From contig JAAOOA010000588.1 of NCBI GenBank assembly GCA_012861695.1, positions 155,001 to 219,000 on the forward strand: a stretch of DNA of 64,000 nt. The letters run 5' to 3'. The notes below the pieces were generated by a model that was not told where the DNA came from, ran no database searches, and saw only the letters and a list, made by a program, of their open reading frames with translations. Source of the DNA: Trematomus loennbergii. Taxonomy: Eukaryota > Chordata > Actinopteri > Perciformes > Nototheniidae. The position numbers and the translations under genes are program-made. Shown here one piece after another: positions 40,601 through 51,582 of the stretch; the first letter of the stretch is position 1; every line of letters begins with the position of its first letter.

Positions 40601-40834
40601 ACTTTACAAGCCAGGGAAGATGCCTGAATCCTGGGTAAACATTGTTTAATTGTTTAAGTGTTTTTAAATGTATGGAACAGTATTTTGTCTCTTTCAAACT
40701 CTCCCGTCATTGGCGATACATGGGGACGATTTTATATTGACTATGACCGTTACTATTCCAGTGAGACGAAGTACGTCCAGTGACGGGAGTGATCCCATGT
40801 TAATTTTGTCCGAAAACCAGAGCATTCCCTTATC
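37637..40834. repeat. Right inverted arm of the recombinase element
   Basis: Reverse complement of the left arm. From inside out: one diverged and seven regular 80-bp units 37637-38175; unique part to about 38505; 115-bp repeat B about 38510-39072 (five copies); linker; repeat A about 39160-39640 (four copies); 138-bp repeat about 39640-40515 (six full copies and a part); two 80-bp-type units; unique end to 40834. Copy numbers differ from the left arm in two blocks. Confidence 0.9.
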
Positions 40835-40952
40835 CCTCGTACCAACCATCGGAGAAGGGGAAAAATCGGCCCGAAGCGCCAAACACCTGGCCACTACTCC
40901 CGTTGGCACTTAGAAAAATTTGACAATTTTTCAAAACTTCATTTTTGATTAT

Positions 40953-41848
40953 TTTTAAGATATAATTAAGCGTTTTCTTCACTTTATTTTGCTTTCCACG
41001 GGTGGGGGCGCCTGGCAGGCCGCCTATGAGCACCCAAATTCGGCCTGGATCATCCAGGATTTGTGGGAAAAAATCCATAAACTGACTAAATCACCCAGAG
41101 AGGTCCCCTTTCTAGCCCAAATATATATAATACAAATACATTTAAATAGTAAAAGGTGCACTTGTGCTCTGCATTACCCGGAATTTTATTTTCATAGCCC
41201 CATGATAGTGATTAAAAATCATTTTCATGGGAAAAAGTGTTAAAACGCCTGATTCAATTATATGCAGGACCCCAGTGAGCTCCAGACTATGTGCATTGTG
41301 TTGGGGAACCATATAAATGATAGAATAATGCATTTAAATGCAAAAATAATGATTTAAAATCATTTTAGGGGGACAATTGTGGAGAGGAGCCTGAAATGAC
41401 TCTGTTTTAAGATATAATTAAGCGTTTTCTTTTTTTTTTGCTTTCCACGGGTGGGGGCGCCTGGCAGGCCGCCTATGAGCATCGAAATTCGGCCTGGATC
41501 ATCCAGGATTTTGTGGGCAAAGCTCCATAACTGACTAAATCACCCAAGAGGTCCCCTTTCTAGCCCAAATATATAATACAAATACATTTAAATAGTAAAA
41601 GGTGCACTTGTGCTCTGCATTACCCGGAATTTTATTTTCATAGCCCCATGATAGTGATTAAAATCATTTTCATGGGAAAAAGTGTTAAAACGCCTGATTC
41701 AATTATATGCAGGACCCCAGTGAGCTCCAGACTATGTGCATTGTGTTGGGAACCATATAAATGATAGAATAAATGCATTTAAATGCAAAAAATGATTTAA
41801 AATCATTTTAGGGGGACAATTGTGGAGAGGAGCCTGAAAATGACTCTG
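40953..41848. repeat. Tandem duplication of about 0.45 kb
   Basis: 40953-41403 and 41404-41848 are direct copies (start ttttaagatataattaagcg, end tgactctg) with small indels. It lies just outside the right end of the recombinase element. No coding frame is conserved. Confidence 0.9.
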
Positions 41849-41997
41849 CAGCACCCCGGATAACTACCACTTCATCTGGTTTAAATGTGGTGGTGATAGT
41901 GGCATTAACTAGTACCCAGTACTGGGAGAGAACCAGGTTACAGCACATGTCTTTTCGACCCAGGAAAGAGTGCTCGAAACGTGGCTAAATCATAGTC

Positions 41998-42740
41998 ACA
42001 CTGTGGGGTAACATGTTTCAAATGACAGCACACTGCTGCTTGTTGGCAGGCTGACTCACTTCACTTGTCTCACACACACCCAGGGGGAGAAAGAGGACAC
42101 ATTGACCCAGGAAGAGGCCTCAAAACACAGGTAAAAGTGTGTTAAACTGTGGGGGAACATGTTTCAAATGACAGCACACTGCTGCTTGTTGGCAGGCTGA
42201 CTCACTTCACTTGTCTCACACACACCCAGGGGGAGAAAGAGGACACATTGGAGCACACATTGACCCAGGAAGAGGCCTCAAAACACAGGTAAAAGTGTGT
42301 TAAACTGTGGGGGAACATGTTTCAAATGACAGCACACTGCTGCTGCTTGTTGGCAGGCTGACTCACTTCACTTGTCTCACACACACCCAGGGGGGAGAAA
42401 GAGGACACATTGACCCAGGAAAGAGGCCAAACACAGGTAAAAGTGTGTTAAACTGTGGGGGAACATGTTTCAAATGACAGCACACTGCTGCTTGTTGGCA
42501 GGCTGACTCACTTCACTTGTCTCACACACACCCAGGGGGGAAAAGGAGACATTGGAGCACACATTGACCCAGGAAAGAGGCCTCAAAACACAGGTAAAAG
42601 TGTGTTAACTGTGGGGAACATGTTTCAATGACAGCACACTGCTGCTTGTTGTTGCAGGCTGACTCAGTTCACTTGTCTCACACACACCCAGGGGGGGAAA
42701 GATAACACTTGTACCCAGGAATAAGTCTTTGAAAGGCGGG
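41998..42740. repeat. Tandem repeat of 146-158 bp, about five copies
   Basis: aacatgtttcaaatgacagc recurs near 42010, 42155, 42313 and 42463, with a variant near 42617. Each copy includes cactgctgcttgttg and cacacacacccagggg. Two length classes alternate. Confidence 0.88.
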
Positions 42741-43080
42741 GAAAAGTTGTTTGAAATAGTATAATACCTCCAGGCCGCTTAACTGCACTTTACCACCCAG
42801 AAATAATGTTTAAATGGTCGGGAAAGTATTTTTAATGTCTGGAAGAGAGTTTTAGACAGTCATTTTGCACGAAATTATTTAACATAGACGCTCTCCTGAA
42901 AATGCACAGAATATGTGCTTTTCAGGAGACCGTTAATGTTAAATGATTTCTTGCAAAATGACTGGCTAAAACCCCGGAATAAATGTTTGAAAAGCGGGGA
43001 AAAGTTGTTAAAATAGGCTGATATCTCCAGGGCGCATCACCAAAAATGTACAAGCCAGGGAAGATGCCTGAATCCCGGAT
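42741..43080. repeat. Decayed copies of the recombinase element's 80-bp repeat
   Basis: ctccaggccgcttaactgca (about 42769) and ctccagggcgcatcacc (about 43028) followed by caagccagggaagatgcctg match the 80-bp unit in the right-arm orientation. The gatgcctgaatcc form is the variant found at the element's outer ends. So an older end of the same family lies 2.2 kb beyond the intact right end. Confidence 0.75.
42858..42963. other. Imperfect 106-bp hairpin
   Basis: agtcattttgcacgaaat at the left pairs with atttcttgcaaaatgact at the right, and ctcctgaaaa pairs with ttttcaggag near the centre, with mismatches between. It sits within the decayed 80-bp repeats. Confidence 0.75.
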
Positions 43081-44710
43081 ACTTTAGGTCTGTCACTTAG
43101 GGTGACCGCACCACTCGACGCTCCGAGAGCGGACGTCCATTGTTTGTAAGGCACCTAAGAGGGATAAAAGCCACATAGCTGCACCTGCAAGGTGAATAGA
43201 GCTGGTAAAGAAAAAGTGTTTGAATGCGTACATTAACAGGTTTATGAAATCACTGCCCCGTCCAAGACACGAGTGGATCTGACTTTAATTAGGAGAATTT
43301 GACTCGAGTGTTTCGTCAACTTAATGTGTTGCTTAAAATAATACTTCTGCATACAGTATGTGACACTGTGAGTGTTGCACGGCCAGATACGGCTCAAGAA
43401 GCTGACTCAAATAAGGAAATATATGATACAATATGATGTGATATGATATGAATGATAATGGGACACATCGACGTCTGCACTCACAGTGCCGCGGACTGTA
43501 CTTAATGTTACTCTGATCCGGTTACTTATGTCGTGGCAGATATTTAAGTAAGCTTTCTTAACGCTAATGTTATAATAGTCAGATTGCTCTGAAGATGGAG
43601 GGGATATTCTATTAATTTTCACGTTCACACAGTCAGTTGATTTTGGCCGGCTGTCTTTCCTGCAACGGCAATTTTTCTGTATTTCCTCTATCCTGTAATA
43701 TAATTGATCGCTTTAAACTCCGCACACGGAGCTCTGATTGGTCAGCAGGCGGTGCTTTCACTGAGTTGATCTCTTAGCCTGCCACCTAACCTGCTCCGGA
43801 GCAGGTTTGCCGCTCAGCATAAGTTACCATGGAAATCTAGCCTGCTAAAAAGAGAACCAGCGTCGTAGGACCGGAAAGCCCGAGATTTCCCTGAAGTTAG
43901 CCGGCTAAGTGAAAATCCAGCTTCGTAGTACAGGCCTCAGATCTATGTGTGTTGTTGTTCTAAGTTAGCTCGGCTGAGCGAAAGGATGCACCTGCAGTGC
44001 ATAGGAAAATAAACCATGCCCAAGGCGGGCTAAACAGTTCATAGTCTCCGTCTCTACTATTTCTCTCCGAGTGCAACAATGAGGAAGCTGCCATCCTTAA
44101 CCAGTGTGCCTTGCTCGTGATTTACTACCAGTGTTTGTGCTGCCACGCACAATGTTTCAAAAGTTGTTTCTATGTTGTCCTTTATTTGTGTATGTATTTG
44201 CGATAAGTGTGCGTCTTTACGCAATGCTGTTGGCCTTGCTGTTTGATATATATTGTGCCGCAGGCCCCGCAGCACATGACGGTTTTGTGTGCCCTCCCAT
44301 GAAAATCATATGCCCTCCCTTTAGATTTGTTCTGGCGCCGGTCTGCTCTACCAACATGCTTTCATGATTCTGTTTAGATATGCAAGTATAAGCCATGATA
44401 GCTTATTTTATTAACACGCTAATTTGATATGAAAATCAATGGAGGCTGAGTTTACTACTTCTCTTTGTAGGAAAACCTACCGTCCATGACTGCCCCTGAG
44501 CTGAGTTTTATTTGTCATACAATGTTGAGCTTTGTCTTCTCTTCTATGCATTGCAAAATGCTACACATAGGCTACTCGTATTAAGTATCAGATTTGAGCT
44601 CTCTTCCTTTTCATTTCCAATTCTATTTAAAAATAAATGTTGAATTAATGGCACAATTAATTAGTTTTTTTCTATATGGAGACCTGTTGATAGTTAACTT
44701 CATTTCCTAA
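43081..44710. other. Gene-free stretch, part probably a PIF/Harbinger-type MITE relic
   Basis: 43,760-43,945 has paired phrases such as cctgctccggagcagg, gttagccggctaagtg and ccagcttcgtagtac, reminiscent of fish Harbinger-type ends. This is from memory and weak. The rest is AT-rich with no gene or RNA recognised. Confidence 0.35.
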
Positions 44711-45640
44711 AACAATTATTTTCCTCTCATATTAACAGTGTGGATCATTGAGACAGCGTGGTGTCCAGAGTCTTATCCCGTTTTCCCACTTCCTGTGAGG
44801 GGACAGCGCGGAGGGGGGGGCATGAAGAAAGACCTGCACCATCTTCATCCACGCTGGCGTTGCTGTTATCACTGGCTCAGTGTCATTTCATTTGACCACA
44901 TGTCTTTACATATACATTTAATAGATTTAAGTATTAGCCACCTTTTTGTTTTATGTCTTTTTATTTGAAACATTCTTTGAGACTTCATCTTCTGGTTCAA
45001 ATTTCAATAAATGTAATTTGTATAATCACACTTTTGTCTTTATGCTACATGAAAATGTTAGAGATTCCATTCAAATCTGTTGATTATTCAGATCTTCCTC
45101 AGGAATAGTATGTCGAGTTTTTAATGCTAAATGTATATCATTTTTCTCACAGGATATAGAACGAGAAACACAGTTGTTATCCATTGTGTATGAATAAATG
45201 CAGCCTAGGTCTGGTCTGTTTAATAAAGCAAATCTGGCACTTTTATATCGTAGAATTTGTTAAATTAAAGCAGTCTTTAATTGATTGTCCTAAACATAGT
45301 CATATATGCTTTTGAAATGTCTTTAAAAAATAACAGTATACAGTTTATATTGTGTATCACCTTTAGCTTGAAAAACATAGATGTGTTTTTTATCTATAAA
45401 ATAAATAGACAGACAGACAGACACTTTATCGATCTCAAATTGGGAAATTATTTTACAGCAGCAGTGTGTTCAGGTATTAAAATATTTAAAGTTGGAATAA
45501 AGTATAAACCACACAAGTATAATGCACAGCAATCCTAAAACATTTTTTTCCTCTCATATTAACAGTGTGGATCATTGAGACAGCGTGGTGTCCAGAGGTC
45601 TTATCCCGTGTTCCCACTTCCTCTGAGGGCAGCATCAGAT
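44711..45640. repeat. Dispersed direct repeat of about 0.1 kb, two copies
   Basis: ctctcatattaacagtgtgg at about 44724 and 45551 is followed in both by the same 70 bases. An acceptor-like attaacag precedes it, but no coding frame is conserved between copies. Confidence 0.8.
45470..45540. repeat. Paralogous empty site for the MITE at 46852
   Basis: cacaagtataatgcacagca is uninterrupted here. The same sequence at 46.85-47.15 kb is split by the MITE after agtataat. It belongs to a repeat with a CAGA tract and a ttgggaaattattttacagc phrase shared by both places. Confidence 0.85.
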
Positions 45641-46358
45641 CCACGGAGGGCAATGACAAATAGCATTGATGTTATGGTCCCCAATGAACAGATTATGGCA
45701 TTTGTTATGTTTTGAAACCAAGCAAGTGAGAACATTTCAAGTGTGTTAAAGTGCAATCCTGAAATATTTCATCCAGTCCAAAGTGGACTATGGCAAAGAA
45801 AAGCACAAAAGCTTCAAACTGTACTGATAAAACAAAAGAGAACATATTGTAAATCAAGGCAAATATTATTTGAACCAGCTCATGGTTTGAAATGGCAAAC
45901 ATTGAAAGGCAAAAGTATTATTAAAACCATGTATATCATCACCTTGGTCCCATCATATAGCCTACTCTGGGAAGAGAATATTTACTGTGCTTGAAAACTG
46001 GTATCACATCATCATGTGAGGTTGACTTTGTGACCTGGAGAACATTTCAGCTACAACATTAGCTTGTTGATAAGCTTGGGATATGAGATATTTTTGTAGC
46101 CATTCGTGGTGAAGGCATCTGTGCTATTGTATGCATTATTTTTGACCCAACATTTCCACAGGCATGGCAGAATATGGCACTATTTTCACATGAATATTCT
46201 AGCCATTGTCTATTTTTATACCACGAGCTGCAAAATGAGTGCCTTACCCCACTGTACAGGCGAGTTGGGTACTTGTTTAGATATACCTGGGCAGGCTTTG
46301 TTTTGCCGAGGGCACCTGCGGGCTGCAGAGGGGCAGCGTTGTTTGGGGCGACGAAGAC

Positions 46359-46521
46359 TGCTGCTCCGGGGGCGGGGGCGGCGAGTCGGGCGGGAGTAAG
46401 TTAAGTGTCCACGACGGCGGATAACGTAATGTCCCCATCTGACCTGTTGCTATTGTCTGCAGTAGATGCAGTGTTGCTGGCGTTTAGTGATGGTTGCTTT
46501 AACCATTTTCGTATATCCGTG
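46359..46521. repeat. 163-bp duplicate, copy 1
   Basis: ctgctgctccgggggcgggg through aaccattttcgtatatcc is repeated at 50899-51059 with almost no changes. It is part of a dispersed repeat whose ends may be caggaccggttctg (about 50,577) and agaaccgggcctg (about 46,708). Confidence 0.8.
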
Positions 46522-46851
46522 ATTATCCACAGATGTGTGTCACTGCTGTGGAAGCACTTTGGAAATGATGCACGCGCAGCGGCGCAGGTAACGCGCACAT
46601 GACACAATTAGTTTTATATGTATAATATTGTTCGCTCCCTTCTCTTTTTTGAATAGAGGGTGCATAACATTCAACTGAGGGTGCAATGCATGCCTATGCA
46701 CCCCCGTAGAACCGGGCCTGCACCTTTAGCTTGAAAATAAATAGATGTGTTTTTTTTTTCCCAAATTGGGAAATTATTTTACAGCAGCAGTGTGTTCAGG
46801 TGTTCAGGTATTCAAATATTTAAAGTATAAACTACACAACACAAGTATAAT

Positions 46852-47126
46852 CAGGGCCGCCCCTCCCTACAGGCAGATCACGCAGACTGCGTGGGGCCTC
46901 ACCTTGCGGAGGGGGCCTCACCTCGCGGAGGGAACCTCATCTTGCGGAGGGAGCCTCAACTGAGCCTCAACTGAGCCTCAAATGTGGCGCACCTATGCGG
47001 TTATGCGGCGCAATTAGTGTGGTGCGGCACGGTTTCGCCGCTGCGAGGCTCCACTAGCACATACCCCCCGTCCGTCCGTCGACGCTCGCGAAACAGAGGG
47101 CCTCAAGTTGGTCAGGGGCGGCCCTG
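46852..47126. mobile_element. hAT-type MITE with 8-bp target duplication
   Basis: Ends cagggccgcccct and aggggcggccctg are perfect 13-bp inverted repeats. AGTATAAT flanks both sides (46844-46851 and 47127-47134). At 275 bp it has no transposase. The related empty site at 45.5 kb confirms the borders. Confidence 0.92.
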
Positions 47127-47134
47127 AGTATAAT

Positions 47135-48247
47135 GCACAGCAATCCATAAGATAAGTCCGATATTTTCATGATAACTCCCCAGGAGCACCAACACAAACG
47201 TGGCCGAGTTTGCTGCTTGAGTTGCACTGTATGATCTGTGGTGTAGTGGGCTGTCACTCAAAAACTGAGTAGCCAATGGGGACGCACCCCTGGAAGTCCC
47301 GCCCACCTGGGACGTTTGTGTCAGAATCGAAAATAAAACATTAAGGAGTGCAAACGAGAAGAGCTGCAGCGAGAGCAAAAGTCTGATCATTGAGAAAGAA
47401 GCAAAGAGAACTGCAAACAAAAATATATGTTAAAACAAAGAAAAAAGACTTATAGTTTACAGGATTACACAAATGATTTGTTTGCAACTTATAGTTTTAT
47501 TTTTGAAATTATTTTGCTTGACTCAGTTTTTTTTTCTCTTAAACTCTTAGTTTTGCTCGATTCTGAGAAAGTGTTGCTTTATCTTTATGACACAAAACTA
47601 ATCCCATATTTTCAGTAATAAATCTGGCAACAATAGCTGGTTTAAATGCTTTATTCGAGCTCGCAATGTTTTGAACAGACATCCTCAGTCACCTCGTTTG
47701 TCTTTTTGTAGTCCTCGCTGTACGCGTCTGGATATCGCCATCGTAACCACAACCTCACACACTGGTACTGAATGTTGTAGCGGAGCTCCAATAAAAAGCG
47801 ATTGGAATCATACAGAAATCACATTTACAACACAGATCAGTCGAGACATTTTACTATTATTATTATTTAGTTTTTTTCCCGTTACATTGGAGTATGTCAG
47901 GGAGGCTCACATCGCTGGCTCATACATATATAGAAATCAAGAAGCTACGAGCAACATAATGTGAATTTGAGTTGTTGCTCAGATATGTGTTTTGAAATAA
48001 TTTGAGTGTTTAAGTAGGAATAGTCAAGTTCTCTCCACCCTACATTCATCAGAACAAAGATTTAACAAAAAAAAAAGTTTCCAAAAGCACTTCAGCAAGC
48101 AAAAGTGCAAATGTGCAGATTTGTAATGTTAAAATGTTGCACCGCAGAACAGAGGAATTACATTCTGAAATAAACCATCATTTTCATACATAGGTTTGGC
48201 CAAGTTGTTGGTTAAATGGTAGCATCTCCTCAGGCAAGCTCTACTTC
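47135..48247. other. Gene-free stretch, includes the 3' region of the ZG16-like gene
   Basis: No conserved frame or RNA recognised. The part next to 48247 is presumably the 3' UTR of the lectin gene on the minus strand. Confidence 0.45.
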
Positions 48248-49426
48248 TCAGTGCTCAGTGTGAGCAGATGTATCAACTCGACCCCAGAGTGCTGCGATGG
48301 AGGTGATTCCTCCATGGGTAGTGCCACTGATGTGGACCAGCTCTGCACCCTTGTGGCTGGGATACATGTTGAATGAAGTGCCTGAGGGCTGGCCTGCTTC
48401 AAAATGGCGGCCCTTGCTAGTTACGAACACCACTGACTGCACGTAGTGACTGTACATCCCAGAAATCTGAATGATGGCTTCACCGTCAGACAACTCCCTC
48501 TCCTGTAGCTGGCCGGATGTGGAACCCGCAACGGAAGACCAGGTGAAGCCGTAGCGGAACTGGAAGCTGATGAATGAAGTGTAACAATGCTCAGTTTAAA
48601 GTCCTGCATTCAAAGTACGAAAGCATCGGCATCAAAATATACTTAAAGTAGCACAGGTAAACATAATCATTATGCAGCATGTTCCATTTCAGAATCATAT
48701 ACAAATATCATATAATATAAACATTGGTCGTATTTAAGTTATTGATGCATCAATGTGATGATTACTTCAATATGGCACTTGGCAAAAGTGTGACTTATTT
48801 GAATTACTTTACATTCTACTGAGTTGCCTAACCTTTAGTAAAATTGTTTTTATTTTTGTAACATTGAACTAAATCTGCAAGGTTGCTAGTTATTGATGCA
48901 GTAAAATATATGCAACATAAATGGGAAAATACTCAATTTTAAAATTACAAAAGTACAAGTACCTTAAGTTATCAGGTTGTATCAGGTACTAAATTAACAG
49001 GAACAAATTCATAAGGGAACTTCAAATGTTTAGTGGTCATATTATTGCAATAAATACCTGCAACCAGTGGATCAAACTATAACATCTGATGGTGTCTTTT
49101 ACTCAGCGTTACATTATTTTTAATTAAAAATAATGCTCTTCAGTCCTACCAAAATAATGATCTATAACATTTACCCTCGTATGTAGGACGACTCCCACAC
49201 TCGTACAGCTGTGATTCTTCCCTCCCCAATTATACTGAACGGAGAGCCACTCCCTGAACCCGCAGGAGGGGAGTAGGAATAGCTCTGAGTCTCAGCTGCG
49301 ACAGACAAACATATTATGAACATGAATTATCCTTATAAATTGTTCATAAAGGATAATGTATTCATGGAAACTTACAGTCAGCAATAGCAGAGGCTGCAAA
49401 ACAGCGAAGATAGCAAGAAAAAGCAT
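48248..49426 (-). CDS. zg16-like: ZG16-like jacalin-type lectin, secreted
   Basis: ZG16 proteins are small secreted beta-prism lectins that bind glycans and, in mammals, act in mucus and zymogen granules. Three coding exons are on the minus strand: 49426-49376, 49295-49175 and 48566-48248 (TGA at the end), with GT-AG borders. A 5' UTR exon probably ends at 49503. Family words include ITAVRVWESSYIRGFQFRYG, IQISGMYSHYVQSVVFVT, KGRHF and SGTSFNMYP, and the order matches human ZG16. Exon 1 starts MLFLAIFAVL, then fails: a signal-peptide end (AASAIAD) and the phase required by exon 2 both appear if one T is missing from the TTTT run at 49398-49401. As written, exon 1 ends in phase 0 while exon 2 needs phase 1. 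This is an assembly error or an inactivating deletion. Confidence 0.87.
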
Positions 49427-49503
49427 TCTGAAAAGAAAGAGAGAGTTATTTACCCTGCATCTCGTTGTTAATAGTTATTATTGACTATAGACGGAGTCTC
49501 ACC

Positions 49504-50039
49504 TGTCTGATTTGTTGTTTCTTCTTTTATCAAAAGATACCTGTAGTGGATAATACAGAAATATAATACATCTGTTCAGTCATTCTTGTTTACTTACATA
49601 ATACATTTGGTTAGTGATGAGTGGAATCCAAAAAATTATACTTGCCGTTCAAGTGTGCATTACAGCAAATGAAGCCTCGGCATGTGTGCAGCTAAACAAT
49701 TGTCAAAGAGTTTATTGGTCCTTGCCGAGTTATGATGTATCAGACAGGGAGGGAGGAGGCTATTATTTTTGGCAGTTCGTCAGGTAATTCCTTACAGTCA
49801 ACATCTTCAGAATACAGGTGGACAGATATGTGCCAAGTATGCTCTTGTTTTTTTTTAATCATGAATAAAACAGGAAAATCAGCGCCGCCCATGTTAAAGG
49901 TGGATCTTTCAATATAAAATAAAAATCTTCAGCCTGGATTTAAAAGTAGTAAGAGTTGAAGCGGACCTGCAGGTTTCTGGTAATTTGTTCCAGATAGTTG
50001 ACAATATCCCTAATGGAATTTAATTTTGCTATCCACATA
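49504..50039. other. Upstream region of the ZG16-like gene
   Basis: Expected promoter side of the minus-strand lectin gene. No clear TATA box or other site stands out, and there is no other gene. Confidence 0.4.
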
Positions 50040-50175
50040 CACAGTGAAATCTGGATTGTTAATTCAACACTCTGAGATAAGGTCATAAGGACCATATGTT
50101 CACTGGCTCAGTGAGCCAGTGAACATATGGTCCTTATCTCAGAGTGTTAATTAACACTCTCCGGATTTTACTGTG
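50040..50175. mobile_element. Palindromic MITE with TA target duplication
   Basis: cacagtgaaatctgg at the left mirrors ccggattttactgtg at the right, and the centre is a near-perfect inverted repeat (ccatatgttcactggctca and complement). TA flanks at 50038-50039 and 50176-50177 suggest a Tc1/mariner-type origin. 136 bp. Confidence 0.8.
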
Positions 50176-50898
50176 TACCTGTCTTCACTCACGAATGATC
50201 TTGAGTAACCTCATAACCTTTCAAGCTATGATTCACCATTCAATGATCCAGAGACATTCAATGAATGTATTATTGCAGAATACTGTCAATGTATTTGAAT
50301 AAAGTATTTAAGTAATGTGAAATCTGACAAAATGTACAGCAGTTATAAATATATACAAATATAAATGTCCTGTAAGTTAATTATTATATTATACCAACCT
50401 TAATAACCAAATGGGACATTACATTAGTCATTACAGGCTCAGTCTAACAGGGCAGGATGTTTAAAAGTGCTGTGGTATGTTTCACTCCATTGTGCCCGGT
50501 ACAGTTTAATGGCTGCTGAGCTGCAGACTTAAGGCAATGAAACCCAGTGTTTGGATTACTCTCCTGCACTGTACTCAGGACCGGTTCTGATCAATTTGCT
50601 GCCCTAGGCAAGATTTCAAACCTTATAAAGGTGTGCCTTGGAAATATTATTCACATAAATTGTGACGGGATGAGGTTTCTTTGGGACCCATGTCTTTGTG
50701 GATTCCTCTTTGGTTCCTTGAATCGAAACGGGAGGCCCATCGCTGGGTTCTCCGGCCTGCTTGTTCTCGTTCTCCGTCACCCACTGCTGCCAGCTTCCTG
50801 TCAGGCTGCACACAACGCTAATGGTGCGTATGCTTCATGATGTTCTTATTGGTGGATATGTCCCTGTGTAAGGTGCACATGCTATTCTGACTACCACA

Positions 50899-51059
50899 CT
50901 GCTGCTCCGGGGGCGGGGGCGGCGAGTCGGGCGGGAGTAAGTTAAGTGTCCACGACGGCGGATAACGTAATGTCCCCATTTGACCTGTTGCTATTGTCTG
51001 CAGTAGATGCAGTGTTGCTGGCGTTTAGTGATGGTTGCTTTAACCATTTTCGTATATCC
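50899..51059. repeat. 163-bp duplicate, copy 2
   Basis: Direct-orientation partner of 46359-46521. Flanks differ after the shared word cgtatatcc. Confidence 0.8.
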
Positions 51060-51379
51060 CGTGACCCAGGTATGTAATATTGCAACAAAGACATAAGCTG
51101 CTCAAATCAAATTTGATGAATGTATTCCACAATAACAAAATATGTATATATTTGAGGCATTTTACAAATCCAATAAAACAAAGAGATGTTTCTCGTTTGA
51201 AGATTCGGAAGTTGTATGAGTGTATGGCAGAGGGCAGGACCTATAAACATATTTAATATTGTGAGGCTGAACAAAGGACCTTTTGACTATGTAAAGTAAT
51301 GTTAAAAAAACTAAAACATTTACTGACTTTTTTAGGATAGCTTAAAGTAATGTTGTAAAATAACAACCGTGGGGCCTTA

Positions 51380-51582
51380 CATACATGCATACAGCAGACA
51401 GAGTGAAATTTGGTCTCTGCTTTTAACCCATCCTAGTACATGGAGCAGTGGAAAGCTATTGAACAGCGCCCGGGGAGCAATGGGGAGTGGGGGTTGTCCG
51501 GTGCCTTGCTGAAGGGCACCACAGCAGGGACCCTACGGCTCCCAGTCCAAGCCCCTACTGACTGAGCCTGCCGGACATCTAA
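51380..51582. repeat. SINE-like dispersed repeat fragment
   Basis: The phrase ggtgccttgctgaagggcac and its surroundings resemble a common fish repeat. This is a from-memory likeness only, and borders are uncertain. Confidence 0.4.

Larger units (their letters stand above)
31603..40834 (+). mobile_element. Large element with long inverted arms and a tyrosine recombinase (candidate new class)
   Basis: The outer ends are exact inverse matches: GATAAGGGAATGCTCTGG begins at 31603, and its complement ends at 40834, with about 190 bp of near-identity behind each end. Inward, both arms carry the same blocks in mirror order: a pair of 80-bp-type units, a 138-bp repeat, a 115-bp repeat, a unique linker, another 115-bp repeat, an AT-rich unique piece and seven 80-bp units. 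The arms are about 2.6 kb (left) and 3.2 kb (right). They enclose a 3.4-kb core with one intact gene, a zinc-finger tyrosine recombinase. No reverse transcriptase, DDE transposase, or Polinton-type integrase, protease or polymerase is seen. Flanking bases (…ctacaggaa and cctcgtacc…) show no obvious target duplication. Known Cryptons encode such a recombinase but are not described with long inverted arms, and DIRS/Ngaro elements carry a reverse transcriptase. Confidence 0.8.

Noticed and set aside
31603..40834. Polinton/Maverick or herpes-like giant transposon
   Set aside because: No polymerase, integrase, protease, ATPase or capsid frames are present in the 3.4-kb core.
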